Assembly (NCBI RefSeq): GCF_013782625.1
Contig: NZ_CP056199.1
Coordinates: 2,436,588-2,500,587 of the forward strand
DNA length: 64,000 bases
Direction of reading: 5' to 3'
From: Enterobacter sp. RHBSTW-00994
GTDB taxonomy: Bacteria; Pseudomonadota; Gammaproteobacteria; Enterobacterales; Enterobacteriaceae
Shown: piece after piece, positions 62,002 to 64,000 of the stretch
How the letters are laid out: every line of letters begins with the position of its first letter
Position numbering within the stretch: the first letter of the stretch is position 1
Position numbers and translations under genes: made by a program
The notes under the pieces: model-generated
Seen by the model: the letters and a program-made list of their open reading frames with translations, nothing else
Databases searched by the model: none
Told to the model about the DNA's origin: nothing

Positions 62002-62606
62002 TCATCCCGCCCTGCGTAGGGCAGCCATTTTATTCTTTCTTCTCAGCCGCTCCCTCGCCTTCTTCACCGACAGCCTGCTCCGGTGCGGGAAGAGTTTCAG
62101 CAGCTCCGCAAAGATCAGATGGTCATTCCGGGCAAGGCACATCTGCTCCTCCCGGCTCCACATCTGCTGGCCTGTGTATTCGCCGCCCTGGTATTTTACA
62201 CCCATATCGCAGGCCTTAATCTTCACGGCTTCTGGCGTACGTCCGTATAACTGCCCTGCCACCGCTGTGCCCAGTGCCGGATACCCGGCTACCAGAATCA
62301 GCTCCTCTTCCGGCGTCCAGCTTCTGGCGCAGATCACCCCGAGTTTTCCCGCCATCCACTGGATGGTACCCCGCGTGCGGTCTGGCAGCAGCGCCATTAC
62401 GTGCGCATAACCTTTTTCATAGTGTGTGCGGACAATCTCTTTTTCTGCCTCACTCCAGGTTTCTGAGGGCTTATTGCCGGACGAGCAGCCCATCGCATGC
62501 GCTGCGCTCCTGACAGAGGTGGGGTGCGCCCGATTCGCTCTGCTATCACCACGGACGCCATGCTGCCGTAGTGCTTTTCAACAAAATTCAGCTCGCGAGG
62601 GGCCAT
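62002..62606 (-). pseudogene. SANT/Myb-like DNA-binding protein gene with a frameshift
   Basis: Two frames make one protein. Minus-strand ATG at 62606 begins MAPRELNFVEKHYGSMASVVIAERIGRTP, the first SANT-like repeat; the sequence then needs one extra C in the run near 62520-62526 to continue as TSVRSAAHAMGCSS and the second and third repeats (TWSEAEKEIVRTHYEKG..., SWTPEEELILVAGYPALG..., MWSREEQMCLARND). The downstream frame is open to the stop at 62002 and could be started at ATG 62493 (163 residues). Either a recent single-base deletion or a sequencing error in a C run. The family is common on enterobacterial integrative and type VI islands; function unknown, presumably DNA binding. Confidence 0.7.
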
Positions 62607-62700
62607 CGTGCACGGTGGTTCCGGTAACGGGAAGAATGACTCATCTGAAGCGGGTTCGTATTGTGGCCTGTGAAAATACTGGCTCAGAAATATAGCAGAG

Positions 62701-64000
62701 CTACTCCGGTGTTTTTTGACGCAGCAGGGTGTAACGGGCAATAAGCTGCTGTAGGTGCTGCTCCGTCTGGCTCTGCCACGCTTCGGGTCGGGGTTGCCCT
62801 TCCGGTATGGCGGCTAACTGCCGAAGCTGCTCCTCCACCGGAATGGCACGGTTAAACGACTGCGTCACGGCAAACACCTGCGATTTCAGTTCACTGACCG
62901 TCATATACTTACCGCGCTTTTCATCCAGCGCGTTCAGCTGGTTCGCCAGTTGTTGCAGTTGCGCCATTCCCTGGTGCCAGCCGGTGAGATTTTCCACCGG
63001 TAGCGCGGCGCCTGCCACTTGCTGCTGCCACTGTTGCGCCAGCAGTTTTGCCTGCTCCGGCCACAGCGCGAGGGCCTGCCGCACCAGGCCGTCGCCGTAG
63101 CGGAATGGCTGGTCGGGCGCTGACTGTGAGAGTCGTTCCAACTGCTGCTGCGTCTGGCGGATACCTGGCTCCGATGGCAGCGGCTGTTGCCGGAGCGAGC
63201 GGAGCTGTTCAGCAGACAGGGCGGCGGGTAACGGTGCGAGGGTTGCCGCAAACTGCGCCTGCGCCGGGTCTTTCTGGCGCATCATCTGCCATCCCCATCC
63301 CGCAGTGCCTGCCAGCACCAACATGGTCAGCATCCCGGCGGCAAACGGCTTCCAGGGTTTTGCGGGCGGGGCCTGTTCCGTCACCACCGTCACCTTCGGC
63401 TGGGGTTCAGGCAACGCCACGTACACCCATTTCACCGGCTCAGGTGGCTCAATGGTGCTGACCTCCCCCGGTATTGTCACCCCGGTCTGCGGCGTGTTAT
63501 CGCTGTTTTCCAGGCGTACTGCCGCGTTATGCATCAGGGTGCACAGGGCATCGAGCTGGCTGGCGTGCTTCAGTTCCAGCCGCTGTAACAGCTCGCCCAG
63601 AGTGTTCAGATGCGCTTCCGCCTGGTAAAGCTGGCTCAAACCGGCATACGTCAGGGTCAGCGTGCGCATCGTCTGCTGCAGCCGTTTACTGAGCGCGCTG
63701 AGGATTTCCATCCGCGCATGAACCGGTTGCGGCCACAGTGCGCCCCACTGCCGGGATACCAGCGCTTCCAGTATCGCCAGCCCTTCGTTCAGGCCGTACA
63801 GCCCGGCGAGCTGTGTGCGGGCAAGCGTATACCAGGCCGCGGTCTGCAGCTCCACGCCGTTGTGCTCAAACAGCGACAGGCAGAGTTTTTCCGCATACTC
63901 CCAGTTAACATCCGGGCGCGCCGGATGGGTCAGTTTGTTCATTTCATCGCGAAGGCGGGCGTAATCCGTAAGCAAACGCGGGTCACCGCCGGTTTTCAGG
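62701..64000 (-). CDS. Type VI secretion VasL-like protein (5' end outside window)
   Basis: Open to the right edge (433 residues in the window; the first visible residues are LKTGGDPRLLTDYARLRDEMNKLTHPARPDVNW). The N-terminal part is an ImpA_N domain (to about 120). A linker with a membrane segment (PFAAGMLTMLVLAGTAGWGWQMM) follows, then a VasL C-terminal domain (about 290-425). VasL/TssA-like proteins organise sheath assembly and cap the type VI machine. The start codon must lie within a few dozen bases beyond the window, and more type VI genes are expected there. Confidence 0.88.
   Translation of the reverse strand, partial: LKTGGDPRLLTDYARLRDEMNKLTHPARPDVNWEYAEKLCLSLFEHNGVELQTAAWYTLARTQLAGLYGLNEGLAILEALVSRQWGALWPQPVHARMEILSALSKRLQQTMRTLTLTYAGLSQLYQAEAHLNTLGELLQRLELKHASQLDALCTLMHNAAVRLENSDNTPQTGVTIPGEVSTIEPPEPVKWVYVALPEPQPKVTVVTEQAPPAKPWKPFAAGMLTMLVLAGTAGWGWQMMRQKDPAQAQFAATLAPLPAALSAEQLRSLRQQPLPSEPGIRQTQQQLERLSQSAPDQPFRYGDGLVRQALALWPEQAKLLAQQWQQQVAGAALPVENLTGWHQGMAQLQQLANQLNALDEKRGKYMTVSELKSQVFAVTQSFNRAIPVEEQLRQLAAIPEGQPRPEAWQSQTEQHLQQLIARYTLLRQKTPE

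Noticed and set aside
62397-62741. Minus-strand ORF of 114 codons as an independent gene
   Set aside because: Its middle part is better explained as the first repeat of the frameshifted SANT-like gene; the ends are non-coding or shadow sequence.

Overview
The window reads as chromosomal DNA of an enteric gammaproteobacterium (Enterobacteriaceae; Citrobacter/Enterobacter/Salmonella-like, genus not decidable from sequence alone). The evidence is a set of familiar enterobacterial genes with family-typical lengths and neighbours: ydcT-ydcS-ydcR, hslJ-ydbJ-nifJ-(micC)-ompN, ttcA, dbpA, the anaerobic sRNA gene fnrS, and zntB. No rRNA, tRNA or CRISPR array was seen.

Layout. 1-3.6 kb: end of a polyamine/putrescine-type ABC system (ydcT, ydcS) and the MocR-type regulator ydcR. 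3.7-6.8 kb: a YmcF/YnfQ-like small protein and a three-gene cyanide-insensitive-type cytochrome bd oxidase operon. 7-13 kb: hslJ, ydbJ, nifJ, a MicC-like sRNA and an OmpN-type porin. 13.2-14.2 kb: small uncharacterised genes. 14.4-18.2 kb: ttcA, dbpA, a proline-rich small protein, FnrS with an FNR box, and zntB. 18.4-24.9 kb: a signalling block with a membrane GGDEF protein, a chemotaxis receptor lacking a periplasmic domain, a MHYT-GGDEF-EAL protein and a PAS-GGDEF protein. 25.2-30 kb: a gentisate catabolic operon (transporter, gentisate dioxygenase, fumarylpyruvate hydrolase, maleylpyruvate isomerase) with a divergent LysR regulator but no 3-hydroxybenzoate 6-hydroxylase. 30-33.2 kb: an aldehyde dehydrogenase plus NTF2-like periplasmic protein with a divergent LysR regulator.

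33.3-59.4 kb is the most interesting part. It holds a heavy-metal (CusRS/PcoRS-type) two-component system, a DoxX protein and a YhcN-type protein. A compact, non-canonical type II secretion/type IV pilus-like operon follows, with four pseudopilins, a lytic transglycosylase, F, E, PilM/N/O/P-like platform proteins and a lipoprotein secretin. Directly downstream are two likely cargo proteins: a subtilase-like protein with an altered catalytic Asp site, and a GbpA-like lytic polysaccharide monooxygenase (a copper enzyme). A prepilin peptidase, a cytochrome b561, an EvgAS/BvgAS-type phosphorelay with two response regulators (one without its phospho-Asp) and a TonB-dependent copper receptor follow. 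I infer a linked module for secreting a copper oxidase for chitin or a related polymer, together with its own metal supply and regulation.

59.6-64 kb is mobile or eroded: an IS3-family element interrupts the 3' end of a MobH/TraI_2-type relaxase gene. A hypothetical gene, a frameshifted SANT/Myb-like gene and the 3' part of a type VI secretion vasL-like gene follow, the last running off the window.
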